A stretch of 64,000 nt of DNA from Anaerofilum hominis (GTDB taxonomy: Bacteria > Bacillota > Clostridia > Oscillospirales > Ruminococcaceae). The stretch is from contig NZ_JACONZ010000001.1 in the NCBI RefSeq assembly GCF_014287275.1, positions 868,001 to 932,000 on the forward strand, given 5' to 3'. The notes beneath the pieces were generated by a model. The model was not told the origin of the DNA. It saw only the letters and a list, made by a program, of their open reading frames with translations, and ran no database searches. Shown in pieces: positions 17,918-26,431 of this stretch. Both the position numbers and the translations under genes were made by a program. Numbering within the stretch: position 1 is the stretch's first letter; each line of letters starts with the position of its first letter.

Positions 17918-17945
17918 ATTATAACACAGTTCGGCCAGGGGTCAA
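17918..17945 (-). promoter_or_regulatory. Promoter of SGNH paralogue 1
   Basis: On the minus strand, TTGACC (17940-17945), 16 bases and TATAAT (17918-17923). The leader is about 70 bases. Confidence 0.6.
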
Positions 17946-17962
17946 TCGGGGGGCCCTGCCGC

Positions 17963-18949
17963 TCAATAACTCTGAGGCGCCTCGGTGTAGGGGTTGGCGG
18001 GATCATAGGCGGTGTGGGTGACCAGATATTCCAGCCAGCCGCGATAGCCGTCGGTATTGATGTGCAGCCCGTCGGGCTGGGCGATGTCCCAGTTCCGCAC
18101 CCCATTTTTGCACAGGTATTCCTCGAGGTCCAGATAATAGCAATTTTTTTCAAAGGAAAGTGCGGCCAGCCGGTCGTTCACCCGGTCGATGCGTTCAGGC
18201 GTCAGGCCCGCGTGCGCGGCGCTGTACTCCGCCGTGGGCAGCAGGATGGACTGCAGATAGATCTTTACTCCCGGCAGACGGGCGCGCAGGTCATCGATAA
18301 AGATGCCGTAGCTGCTCACCAGCCTGTCCTCTACCCCCTCGCCCTCGGCCACCAGCATGTTGGCCCCCAGCATGATATAGATCTTTCTGGGCGACAGGGC
18401 CACGATCGCCTCCAGCGGGTCGTAAAGGTCGCTCGATTTTTGGTTGCGCGCCCACTGGCTGCCGTTTGCAGGGGGCGACGCGCCTTTTTCCGCCACCACG
18501 TTGGGGCTGGGCAGCATGCCGGCGGCGTCCTTGTAAACGCTCCAGCCGGTGCTGATGGAATCCCCCACAAAGACCGCGTCGTCAAAATAGGACAGGTCCA
18601 CCCGGCCGTTTTGGGGCAAAGCGTAAAGCCTGCGGCTGGGCGTCAGCGGCGAAAAGTTATTGATGGTCCGCCCGGCGGAGGCCATCTCCTCCCAGCGGGA
18701 AAGCGCGTCCGTCTGCGCGGTGTCTTGCGCCCCCTGCTGCGGGCCGGAAAGTGCCGCCTGCCCGCTGCCGGAAGAGGACGGGAGGCTGTCCGCACCGCCG
18801 CCCGCCTCTTTATTGTTCCAAAAATGGACCGCGGCAAGGACGCCGCCGGCCAGCAGCGCCGCCGCCAGCAGCATCAGCGCCGCGGCCCGTACCCGGCGCA
18901 GCAGCCGTCTGCGCCGCTGTACTGCGCGGCGTTCGCGATAGTCCGCCAT
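17963..18949 (-). CDS. Membrane-anchored SGNH hydrolase (paralogue 2)
   Basis: 328 residues from the ATG at 18949, chosen because MADYRERRAVQRRRR matches the basic N-termini of the paralogues; longer in-frame upstream sequence has no such match. It has one membrane helix (about 20-40), a Gly/Ser linker and an SGNH domain with VFVGDSISTGW, YIMLGANMLVAEGE and QPDGLHINTDGY. It shares the phrases GRVDLSYFDDA and ERIDRVNDRLAALSFEKNCY with paralogue 3, so these two are the closer pair. A three-copy tandem repeat lies upstream, between it and paralogue 3. Outer-face acyl esterase is the likely role. Confidence 0.82.
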   Translation of the reverse strand: MADYRERRAVQRRRRLLRRVRAAALMLLAAALLAGGVLAAVHFWNNKEAGGGADSLPSSSGSGQAALSGPQQGAQDTAQTDALSRWEEMASAGRTINNFSPLTPSRRLYALPQNGRVDLSYFDDAVFVGDSISTGWSVYKDAAGMLPSPNVVAEKGASPPANGSQWARNQKSSDLYDPLEAIVALSPRKIYIMLGANMLVAEGEGVEDRLVSSYGIFIDDLRARLPGVKIYLQSILLPTAEYSAAHAGLTPERIDRVNDRLAALSFEKNCYYLDLEEYLCKNGVRNWDIAQPDGLHINTDGYRGWLEYLVTHTAYDPANPYTEAPQSY

Positions 18950-19195
18950 ACCGTCCTGCCCCCTTTTCCCTGTTTTCGATTTTTTCTTCGGGCAATGCAG
19001 GCCCTCCGCGGCAAAAGCCGTTCTGCGCATTTTGCGGCAGAGCAGCAAAAAAGACGGCCTGCGCCCATTTTTTCAGCCGCGTCCGGGCGATCGCGGCACG
19101 GAGATCCCGTTTTTCTTGCTGCGCACGAAAAGACTTCCGTTGAAGGCTTGTCCCCGCCCTCTGCGGGACGACCGGGGCATTGGCCAAAAAAACAA

Positions 19196-19472
19196 CTTAT
19201 TTCGATTCGCCGCAGCCTGAGGACAGGCCGCACGGCTACTAAAAAATAGCCTTGCGGCTATTTTTTATTGCTTCGCAATAAAAAACATCTTATTTCGATT
19301 CGCCGCGGCCTGAGGACAGGCCGCATGGCTACTAAAAAATAGCCTCCGGCTATTTTTTATTGCTTCGCAATAAAAAACATCTTATTTCGATTCGCCGCGG
19401 CCTGAGGACAGGCCGCATGGCTACTAAAAAATAGCCTCCGGCTATTTTTTATCGCTCCGCAATAAAAAACAT
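19196..19472. repeat. Three tandem copies of a 92-93 bp hairpin-rich repeat
   Basis: Copies begin at 19196, 19289 and 19381; a partial fourth begins at 19473. Each carries GGCCTG-AGGA-CAGGCC (or a one-base variant), then AAAAAATAGCC...GGCTATTTTTT, then TTTTTTATTGC-TTCG-CAATAAAAAA. The last two hairpins share the T run, so they are mutually exclusive. Copies 2 and 3 are nearly identical. A 17-base motif, GCGGGACGACCGGGRCA, flanks the array at 19163-19179 and 19502-19518. The array lies between two paralogous SGNH genes. No copy was noticed elsewhere in the window. Confidence 0.9.
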
Positions 19473-19698
19473 CTTATCTCTATGGCCTGGCCCCTATCTT
19501 TGCGGGACGACCGGGACACCAGCCGAAAAATGTTTTGTTTTAATTGTACCACTTCCTAGACGCGGATACCCGGCGAAAAGTTTGAAAATTTTGTGGAAAC
19601 TTTGGCCGGCAACGCAGCCGGGCTCTTTCCGTGCTCTTTTTTTCCTCCGCAAAAAATGTTTTCTGCGCCTGCGCCCGTCTTTGCCGGGCGCGGCGGAC

Positions 19699-19733
19699 AA
19701 AAAAACCGCTCTCCCGGCTGATGGGAAAGCGGT
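19699..19733 (-). terminator. Terminator of SGNH paralogue 3
   Basis: An ACCGCT...AGCGGT stem with inner TCCC/GGGA, ending on the minus strand in TTTTTTT, 15 bp after the stop codon. Confidence 0.7.
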
Positions 19734-19747
19734 CGGAAATTCTCATT

Positions 19748-20818
19748 TCAGGCGGCCGGGGCCCCGGACGTTTCCGGGACCGGCGTCTCGGCGGGCGTCC
19801 CCGCCGGGGCTTCGGCAGGCGTTTGCTGCGCCGGCGCGGCGGGATAGGGCGTGCCTCCCAAATAGCTGGCTGCAGCACTGTAGGCCGTGTGGGTGGCCAG
19901 GTAGTCCAGCCAGGCGCGATAGCCGTCCGTGTTCAGGTGGATGCCGTCTTTGGCGGCGATGTCCCAGTTGAGCACGCCGTCCCGGCAAAGGTATTCCTGC
20001 ACATTGAGATAGTGGCAGCCCTTTTCAAAGGCCAGCGCCGCCAGCCGGTCGTTGACCCGGTTGATGCGCTCGGGGTTCAGCCCCGGCTTGGAGGCCGTGC
20101 CCGCAGCGGTGGGGATGAGGATGGACTGGATATAGACCTCGCAGCCCGGGATGCGGGTGCCCAGATCGTCGATAAAAGCGCTGTAATCGCTGATCAGCTT
20201 ATCCTCAGTGGCCTCGCTCTGGTTGACCAGCATGTTGGTGCCGAACATCACATACACCTTTTTGGGCACCGTGTCGGCGATGGCCTGCATGGGGTCGTAG
20301 ACATCGGCGGCATTCTTATTGTGCACCCACTGCACGCCGCCCACCGGGGGCGAGGTGCTGATCTCGGCCACCACGCGGGCGTTCGGCAGCAGCCCATCGG
20401 CGGCGCGGTAAACGTTCCAGCCGGTGGTGATCGAATCGCCTACAAAGGTGGCGTCGTCAAAATAGGACAGATCCACCCGCCCGTTCTCGGGCAGCGAGAT
20501 CATGCGCCGGTCCGGCGAGATGATCTGAAAATTGTTGATGGTCTGCTGGATGGGGCCGATCCCCTGCCACCCCGGCGCGGCAGTGCCGGAGGGCAGCGCC
20601 GGGTCCCCGGCGTCCGCCGTGGACTGCCCTGCCTGCGACGAAACAGACGGCGCGGGCGGCGCGCTCTCCGCCGTGCCGACCCTGCCCGCAAGCTGGACAA
20701 CGAACCAGGTCAGGCCGCCCAGCAGGACGGCGATGAGCAGGATCAGGCAGCAGCGCTGAAAAGCGCGGCGCCGTTTTTTCTTTTTGGCCTCGGCCCGAAA
20801 TTCTCGATACGTGGACAA
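19748..20818 (-). CDS. Membrane-anchored SGNH hydrolase (paralogue 3)
   Basis: About 356 residues from a TTG at 20818, which has GGAG upstream and gives LSTYREFRAEAKKKKRRRAF, matching paralogue 1. One membrane helix (about 22-42) precedes a linker and an SGNH domain with TFVGDSITTGW, YVMFGTNMLVNQSE and AKDGIHLNTDGY. The C-terminal tail of about 45 residues is Ala/Pro/Thr-rich and absent from the other two; it may span or bind the wall. A longer ATG-initiated reading frame (to 20923) is possible but has no matching N-terminus in the paralogues. Confidence 0.82.
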   Translation of the reverse strand: MSTYREFRAEAKKKKRRRAFQRCCLILLIAVLLGGLTWFVVQLAGRVGTAESAPPAPSVSSQAGQSTADAGDPALPSGTAAPGWQGIGPIQQTINNFQIISPDRRMISLPENGRVDLSYFDDATFVGDSITTGWNVYRAADGLLPNARVVAEISTSPPVGGVQWVHNKNAADVYDPMQAIADTVPKKVYVMFGTNMLVNQSEATEDKLISDYSAFIDDLGTRIPGCEVYIQSILIPTAAGTASKPGLNPERINRVNDRLAALAFEKGCHYLNVQEYLCRDGVLNWDIAAKDGIHLNTDGYRAWLDYLATHTAYSAAASYLGGTPYPAAPAQQTPAEAPAGTPAETPVPETSGAPAA

Positions 20819-21295
20819 TCTATCATCTCCATGGGCGACAAAAGGCCCCGATTTTTCTGATACACCCGGCAGCGCCATTTCCGGCGGCCGCCGTCTGCTC
20901 TTATCATACCCCGCGGCGGGCAAAACTTCAACGCGCCGGCTGTGGAAAAATCTGTTGTTTGCTGTCTGAAACCCGCCGCAAAGTGGGAAAAAGCTCGAAA
21001 AGATCCACCGGGACGAAAGGTCCCCCGCAAAAACGCGGGCCCGGCCCGGCCGGCCACAGCGGCTGCTGCGCCGGCCCCCCGTCTTGGGCCTGTTTGAAAG
21101 CCGAAAAGGCCGCCGCCTCTTTTCACGGCCGCCGCGCGGGGCCGGGGCGAAAAAGGCGGCATGCCCCGTCCGGGCCCGGCAAGGGCCACGGCCCCTGCCG
21201 GCTGCAGACAGGGCGTCGAGCGCCGGATTTTCAACGGCCCCGGCAGTTTTTTCCAGACGTCCGGCGTTTTCATCTGCAGACGGGACCGGCGCGCT
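20819..21295. other. Gene-free interval after the nonulosonate operon
   Basis: Lies between the end of neuA and the start of SGNH paralogue 3. I see no convincing terminator for the operon, no promoter and no coding pattern. Read-through into the SGNH gene cannot be excluded. Confidence 0.4.
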
Positions 21296-22057
21296 TCAGC
21301 CCCGGATATTCTCCCGCACGGCGGCAAACTCGGGCGCCGTGTCGTACAGATGGCGGGCGACGACCTCCATCAGGCGGTAGTCCGCCTCTGAGTCGATATC
21401 CAAAATGCCGGAGTCGAACATTTCATAGATGCCGCATTTGCCGTCCCAGAGGATGCCGGTCCTGTTTTCCGCCAGAAAATCCCGGCGAAAAACATAAATG
21501 CTGGCGTTCAGATCATAGATGGCAGGGGCCTGCTGGCGCGCGGTATAGGGGCTCTCAATGACTTTTTCCACATGGTCGCCCACCACTTTGACCATATTGA
21601 AATAAGGGTTGCGCCGCGCCTCGGCCACGCTGAAGACAAGGTCCAGGTCCTCCCGCGCTTCGGCGGCCGCAAAGGCGCCCGCCACGTCCCCCTCCCTGCG
21701 GATGGGGCTGGTGATGTCCAGATCGATCAGGTAGTCGTAGCGGCAGCCGCCCCGCCGCTCCATCTCGGCCAGCGTCTGCTGAAAGACCGCCATCTTGGGC
21801 ACCGTGTCGCCGCACAGCTCCTGCGGGCGTTTGACCGGGACCGCCTCGGGGTAGCGCTGCGCGGTCAGGGCGCGCAGCTCGGGGGAATCGGTATTCAGCG
21901 CCACCTCTACCGAGAGGTCCGGCCGCGCCCGGCGGAAAAGCTCCGCCGCTGAGAGCGTGTAATAGACCAGCGGCTGGCCGCAAAATACTTTCAGGTTCTT
22001 GTTGCGGAACCCCTTGCTGCCCGCACGGCCGCAAACTGTGATCAGCACCCTTTTCAT
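21296..22057 (-). CDS. neuA: CMP-nonulosonic acid (acylneuraminate) cytidylyltransferase
   Basis: Activates the nonulosonic acid with CTP to the CMP-sugar used by transferases. 253 residues from the ATG at 22057, which has GGAGGAA upstream. The N-terminal CTP-binding motif CGRAGSKGFRNKNLK is the hallmark of the NeuA/LegF/PseF family. Further support is RPQELCGDTVPKM, ITSPIRREGDV, PYFNMVKV and the AIYDLNASIYVFRR segment. It is the last gene of the 11-gene nonulosonate operon. Given legB and legC upstream, the substrate is more likely legionaminic acid or a relative (LegF role) than sialic acid. Confidence 0.9.
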   Translation of the reverse strand: MKRVLITVCGRAGSKGFRNKNLKVFCGQPLVYYTLSAAELFRRARPDLSVEVALNTDSPELRALTAQRYPEAVPVKRPQELCGDTVPKMAVFQQTLAEMERRGGCRYDYLIDLDITSPIRREGDVAGAFAAAEAREDLDLVFSVAEARRNPYFNMVKVVGDHVEKVIESPYTARQQAPAIYDLNASIYVFRRDFLAENRTGILWDGKCGIYEMFDSGILDIDSEADYRLMEVVARHLYDTAPEFAAVRENIRG

Positions 22058-22161
22058 CTCTGTTCCTCCCCGTCTCATTTTCGTTTCATTTTCTCCTGTG
22101 GCCGCAGGAGGTCCTTTTTTAAAAGAGGAAAGTGCTTTCCCTTTACACCGGGCCGTCCGGG

Positions 22162-23088
22162 CTATCGCTCGCCCAGCGTCAGCTTCAGCACCTGCAGCGC
22201 CATCTCAGGCGGGTTTGCGCTCTTTTCTTCGCCGCCCAGCGCATAGTCCAGCAGGGCGTCCATCTCCCGCAGATAGCGGGCGTTGACCTCCTCTTCACAG
22301 TGCAGCACACTGCCGTCGGCGCGGGTGAGGGTCCCTGCGCCGAAATCCGCGGTGATGGTGCCCTCCTGCACAAAAAACTCTGCGGTGCGGCGATAGGTGC
22401 GGCCAAAGTAGTCCAGGTGGATCTCCGCCAGCAGCGAGGGGTAGCGGGCGATATAGACCGACAGATCGTCGCTGTCGATCTCCAGCTGCGAATAGGTCCC
22501 CTTGAGGTTATAGCTCTGCTGCGGGAAGCCGAAAAGATCCACCAGATAATCCCACTCATGGATCAGGTCAATGGTCACCCCGCCGCCCATCTCCCGCCGG
22601 GCCGAATAGACCTGGCGGTAGTCCACCCCGGGACGCCAGTCGGGCAGATAGCTGGAACAGATCAGCCGGGCCGAATAGACCCGCCTGCCCCGCAGCTCCT
22701 CTTTCAGGGCCAGAAAGGTGCCGCAGTACCGCATTGGGGCGGCCACCACCGCTTTTTTGCCCGTCAGGCCCGCGTCCTCCAGACGATAACGCCCGTCCTC
22801 AAAGATCGGCTTTTCGATAAACAGGCAATCCGCCTTGTCGGCCAGCTCACGGATGGCGGAAAAGTGCAGGTTGGTGGGATTTGTGATAAACAAAAGGTCA
22901 TAATGGCCAAGTTTATCACTCTCTGTAAATTGTTGTCGCAGCAGCGCCGCGGTCTCGGCGGGCAGGGGGCGCGGCGAAGAGCGCAGCGCGTCCGCCTGCA
23001 GAGGGATGCCGCGGGCGGCGCAGCGCGCCTGCAGGTTTTTCAGGTGCCGGGTACCGATGGAGCCCAGGCCCACGAACAGCGCTTTCAT
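22162..23088 (-). CDS. Gfo/Idh/MocA family oxidoreductase with intact EKP motif
   Basis: A 308-residue NAD(P)-dependent sugar dehydrogenase-type protein with N-terminal Rossmann motif FVGLGSIGTRH. The catalytic EKP motif is intact at residues 92-94 (FIEKPIFEDG). Its start overlaps the stop of the neighbouring oxidoreductase gene by four bases, so the two are translationally coupled. Homologues sit in nonulosonate and glycan clusters, where they probably tailor a sugar intermediate; the exact step is unknown. It could act as a partner of the adjacent paralogue, which lacks the lysine. Confidence 0.85.
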   Translation of the reverse strand: MKALFVGLGSIGTRHLKNLQARCAARGIPLQADALRSSPRPLPAETAALLRQQFTESDKLGHYDLLFITNPTNLHFSAIRELADKADCLFIEKPIFEDGRYRLEDAGLTGKKAVVAAPMRYCGTFLALKEELRGRRVYSARLICSSYLPDWRPGVDYRQVYSARREMGGGVTIDLIHEWDYLVDLFGFPQQSYNLKGTYSQLEIDSDDLSVYIARYPSLLAEIHLDYFGRTYRRTAEFFVQEGTITADFGAGTLTRADGSVLHCEEEVNARYLREMDALLDYALGGEEKSANPPEMALQVLKLTLGER

Positions 23089-24071
23089 CGCCCCGCCTCC
23101 CTCTCGATCTCCTCGATCAGGTCCAGGGCGGCCAGGTCCTTTTCAAAGCTGTAGCGGGCCGTGGCCTGCCCGCGCAGACAGGCCAGAAACTCCGCCAGCT
23201 CGTCCACATAGGCGTTTTCGACGATGTTGTCGCTGTAGCGCGGGTCCTGCTCCACCGTCTGATAGGTGGACACAAAGCGCTTTTCTTTTGTCACAGGGTC
23301 AAACTCGTACAGCTCCCGGGGATTGCCCTCCCAGAACAGGTGCAGCCCCTCGCCGAACGCCTCAAAGCTGCGCACCGCTTTGGGGCAGACAACATCCACC
23401 GCCAGCACGCCGCGGGTGCCGTTTTCATGGGTCAGGGTGACGAACCAGCAGTCCGGGTAAGGCAGATCCAGGCGGGTCAGCCTGTCCGCTTTGGCCTGCA
23501 CCGCCCTCACGGGACCGAACGCGTCCAGCAGCCAGGGCAGCTCGATGCCGAAGATCTCCCGGCAGCCGCCGGTGCGCGCGTCGCCCACAAAAAAGTTTTT
23601 GTAATCCTCCCACGGGTGCCAGTCGGGCAGATACTGCCCGATGTGGTAGAGGTAGTTCACCGGGCCCTCAAACGCCCGCACCCGCCCGGCGATATGGCGG
23701 GTCTCCCCCCGGTAGAGCATAGTGCTGGAGAGAAAGAGCAGCAACCCCTTTTCTTTCGCTTTCGCCATGTTTTCCCGGTAGCAGTCCGCCACCAGATTGA
23801 GCTCGGTAAACACCGGCAGGCCCGCGTCCAGCAGCTGCGCGATGATGGCCGCGTGGGAGAGCGGGGCCGTGCAGACCAGCGCCGCGTCGTAGCGCCGCGC
23901 CGCCACCGCGGCGGGGATGCTCTCGAAGACCCGGATGCCCAGCGCCCTCGCCTCTTCCCTGCGGCCGGGATTGGAATCCACGCCGGAAAGCCCCGCCTCC
24001 GGCTCAAGGCCGCGCAGCAGCCGGGCGCGGCGTTTGCCCATGCTGCCCAGGCCGACGATCAACAGTTCCAT
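23085..24071 (-). CDS. Gfo/Idh/MocA family oxidoreductase with altered EKP motif
   Basis: 328 residues from the ATG at 24071 (AAAGGGG upstream); a longer in-frame extension lacks the family N-terminus. The Rossmann motif is IVGLGSMGKRR. Where active members have E-K-P, this one reads VFTELNLVAD (residues 87-96), so the catalytic lysine is missing. The rest keeps the fold, including a YLPDWHPWEDY segment that parallels YLPDWRPGVDY of the next gene. The two are divergent paralogues, overlapping by four bases, and may form a heteromer with one active and one structural subunit. Confidence 0.82.
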   Translation of the reverse strand: MELLIVGLGSMGKRRARLLRGLEPEAGLSGVDSNPGRREEARALGIRVFESIPAAVAARRYDAALVCTAPLSHAAIIAQLLDAGLPVFTELNLVADCYRENMAKAKEKGLLLFLSSTMLYRGETRHIAGRVRAFEGPVNYLYHIGQYLPDWHPWEDYKNFFVGDARTGGCREIFGIELPWLLDAFGPVRAVQAKADRLTRLDLPYPDCWFVTLTHENGTRGVLAVDVVCPKAVRSFEAFGEGLHLFWEGNPRELYEFDPVTKEKRFVSTYQTVEQDPRYSDNIVENAYVDELAEFLACLRGQATARYSFEKDLAALDLIEEIEREAGR

Positions 24072-24177
24072 AAGACAACCCCTTTTGTGCATTAAAAATA
24101 CAGATCGCATACAGATCAAGCCGGCGGCGCTGCGCCAAAATCGTATGGCTCGACTCCTGTTTCCTTTCCGGACCCGG

Positions 24178-25383
24178 CTAATGCTCCTCGCCCTTTTCAC
24201 ACCCCGCGCAGGCCGGCATGTCATAAAACATCTTTGGCCGGTGCGCCAGCCCGCTGTCCAGAAAAGCGCCCAGCAGGCTGACGATCATGCCGCTGGTGTC
24301 GCCGCCGTTATAGGGGCTGCGGGCCGCTTTGCACTGCAGTCCAAAGGCGGGCGAGAGCGCCGTGCGCAGGGCCTTGACGATCTCGTCCCGGGCCGTGCCG
24401 CAGTCCAGGATCGAGCGGCAGCGCAGCCGCCCTTTCTGCCGGTCGCCGATGTTGACGGTGGGTTTGTGGAAGCTGGGCGCCTCCACCACGCCGGAGGAGG
24501 AATTCCCCACCACCGCAGCGCAGAAATTCATGGCCGACAGGTACCCCCTTGCGCCCATGGAGGTGAACGCCGCGGCGTTGCGCCGCGAGGCGGTATAGCG
24601 GTCCAGCAGGGCGTTGATCGCCTCGCCCCCGGCGTCGGCATTCGCCTTGGTAAAGATCAGTCCCATTTCGGGAAAAGCGTCCAGCGCGTCCAGCAGCTCC
24701 GACACCTCCGCCGCCGGGTCGCCGCCCAGCGTCGCCGGATGGTAGGTGACCAGCAGGTAAGGCGCCGTAAAATCAAAGCCGAAAGCCTGTCCCAGCTCTT
24801 CGCGGCTGAGCAGGCGCATGGTGCGGATGTTCTCGTCCCCCAGGCCGCCCACGTTAAAGACCCGCTGGGGCTCTTCCCCCATGCGGATGATGCGGGCGGC
24901 GTACTGCGAGCAGGAGGGAAAATGCACCGAGGCCATTTTGGTGATGGAGTGGCGGAAAAATTCATCCGCTGCGCCGGCCGTCACGTCGCCGCCGCTGATG
25001 TGCGCCAGCGGGATGCGCAGCACCGCGGCCGCCGTGGCTGCGGCAAAAATCTCGTACCGGTCGCCCAGCACCAGCACGCAGTCCGGCCGGGAGGCGCTGA
25101 ACTGCTCTGCGAACCGCCCCACCGCGTCGCCGATGGTCAAACAGGTGCCAAGGTCTGTAGAGGGGTGGTTCAAAATGGGGATGCGGGCCGCGATGGGCAT
25201 GCCGTCCGCCTCGATCTCCGCCACCGTGCCGCCGTATTTTTCCGACAGGTGGGCGCCGGTCACCACCAGCTCCAGTTCCAGCTCGTCGCTGGCCAGCAGC
25301 TTTTGACAGACCGGGCGCAGCAGGCCGTACTCGGCGCGGGTGCCGGTGACCACCGCGACCCGGCGTTTTTTCGCCCCGCTCAT
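24178..25383 (-). CDS. neuC: UDP/GDP-sugar 2-epimerase, hydrolysing (NeuC/LegG family)
   Basis: Hydrolyses a nucleotide-activated 2-acetamido sugar with inversion at C2, giving the free hexose that NeuB condenses with phosphoenolpyruvate. 401 residues. It opens with VAVVTGTRAEYGLLRPV and contains LGDRYEIFAAATAA and VVGNSSSGVVEAPSFHKPTVNIGDRQKGR, all diagnostic of the family. Its start overlaps the neuB stop by four bases. With LegB and LegC upstream the likely substrate is a 2,4-diacetamido-trideoxyhexose (LegG role). The C-terminal tail has extra Cys residues (CDMPACAGC-like pattern) that are unusual. Confidence 0.92.
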   Translation of the reverse strand: MSGAKKRRVAVVTGTRAEYGLLRPVCQKLLASDELELELVVTGAHLSEKYGGTVAEIEADGMPIAARIPILNHPSTDLGTCLTIGDAVGRFAEQFSASRPDCVLVLGDRYEIFAAATAAAVLRIPLAHISGGDVTAGAADEFFRHSITKMASVHFPSCSQYAARIIRMGEEPQRVFNVGGLGDENIRTMRLLSREELGQAFGFDFTAPYLLVTYHPATLGGDPAAEVSELLDALDAFPEMGLIFTKANADAGGEAINALLDRYTASRRNAAAFTSMGARGYLSAMNFCAAVVGNSSSGVVEAPSFHKPTVNIGDRQKGRLRCRSILDCGTARDEIVKALRTALSPAFGLQCKAARSPYNGGDTSGMIVSLLGAFLDSGLAHRPKMFYDMPACAGCEKGEEH

Positions 25384-26375
25384 ACTTCGATCATCTCGTC
25401 CTCGGCGAACGCGCGCTTTGCGCGTTTGCCGAGCACCTCGTACCAGCGCATGGGGGACACGCCCTGCCCCGGCCGCTTTACGGTCAGGTTTTCTTCAGTA
25501 AAGGTCTCTCCGGGCGCAATGTCCCGCGCCGCCACGATGCTCTTGCGCGCGATGGCGATGTTTTTGCGCTCTGAAAAGCTGACCCCCTTATGCCCGCTGC
25601 CCAGCATGGCCTCGGTGCGGCGGATGGCGGAGACCATCTCCATCAGCTCGGAGGGCGAAAGGCTGGCCTTGTGGTCCGGCCCCTCCATATTCTTGTCCAG
25701 CGTAAAGTGCTTTTCCACCACCTCGGCGCCCAGCGCCACGGCGGCGACGTCCGCCTCGATGCCCAACGTGTGGTCGGAATAGCCCACCCGGCAGCCGAAG
25801 CGCTTTTTGATGTCCAACAGGGCCCGCAGGTTGGCGTCCTCGGCCGGGGTGGGGTACTCGGTGTTGCAGTGCAGCACCGTCACCTCCCCCGCGCCGCCCA
25901 GCTTGAGGGCGTTCAGGGCCGCCGCGATCTCCTCCATCTCGCTCATGCCGGTGGACAGCAGCACCGGCTTGCGGCAGGCCGCCACCCGCTCCAGATAGGG
26001 CAGGTTGGTGATCTCGCCTGAGGGGATCTTGAAGAGGGGCAGGTCCAGCGAGGCCAAAAAGTCGATGCTGGGCAGATCGAAAGCGGCGGACAGGTACTGG
26101 ATGCCGATGGAGTCGCAGTACGCTTTCAGCTCCCGGTGCGCCTCAAACCCGAAATGGATGCGGCGCACCATCTCCAGCTGGGTCTCATGGTCCCCGGTCT
26201 GCACCTTCTGGTACTCCGCTTTCTCGGCAAATTTGCTGATGACCAGTTCCGGCACGGCGGTCTGATATTTGACGATGTCGGCGCCGGCGTTCTTCGCCAC
26301 GACCGCCATCTTTTTCGCCAGCGCCAGGTCCCCGTTGTGGTTGACCCCGGCCTCGGCGATGATGAGCGTTTTCAT
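25380..26375 (-). CDS. neuB: Nonulosonic acid synthase (NeuB/LegI family)
   Basis: Condenses phosphoenolpyruvate with the hexose released by NeuC to form the nine-carbon acid. 331 residues. A TIM-barrel domain begins IIAEAGVNHNGDLALAKKM and contains VKYQTA, KIPSGEITNLPYL, LSTGMSEMEEI and GYSDHT. It is followed by a C-terminal SAF (antifreeze-like) domain with VAARDIAPGE and GVSPMRWYEVLG. No signal peptide. It lies between the nucleotidyltransferase and neuC in the operon, overlapping neuC by four bases. Confidence 0.94.
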   Translation of the reverse strand: MKTLIIAEAGVNHNGDLALAKKMAVVAKNAGADIVKYQTAVPELVISKFAEKAEYQKVQTGDHETQLEMVRRIHFGFEAHRELKAYCDSIGIQYLSAAFDLPSIDFLASLDLPLFKIPSGEITNLPYLERVAACRKPVLLSTGMSEMEEIAAALNALKLGGAGEVTVLHCNTEYPTPAEDANLRALLDIKKRFGCRVGYSDHTLGIEADVAAVALGAEVVEKHFTLDKNMEGPDHKASLSPSELMEMVSAIRRTEAMLGSGHKGVSFSERKNIAIARKSIVAARDIAPGETFTEENLTVKRPGQGVSPMRWYEVLGKRAKRAFAEDEMIEV

Positions 26376-26431
26376 ACGGCAGCCTCTTTTCTTCCCTGTT
26401 TTTCTTTCGGCCGGGCGGCACGCCGCCTGCC

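Noticed and set aside
19196-19472. CRISPR array
   Set aside because: The repeat is contiguous, has no variable spacers, and the unit is 92 bp.
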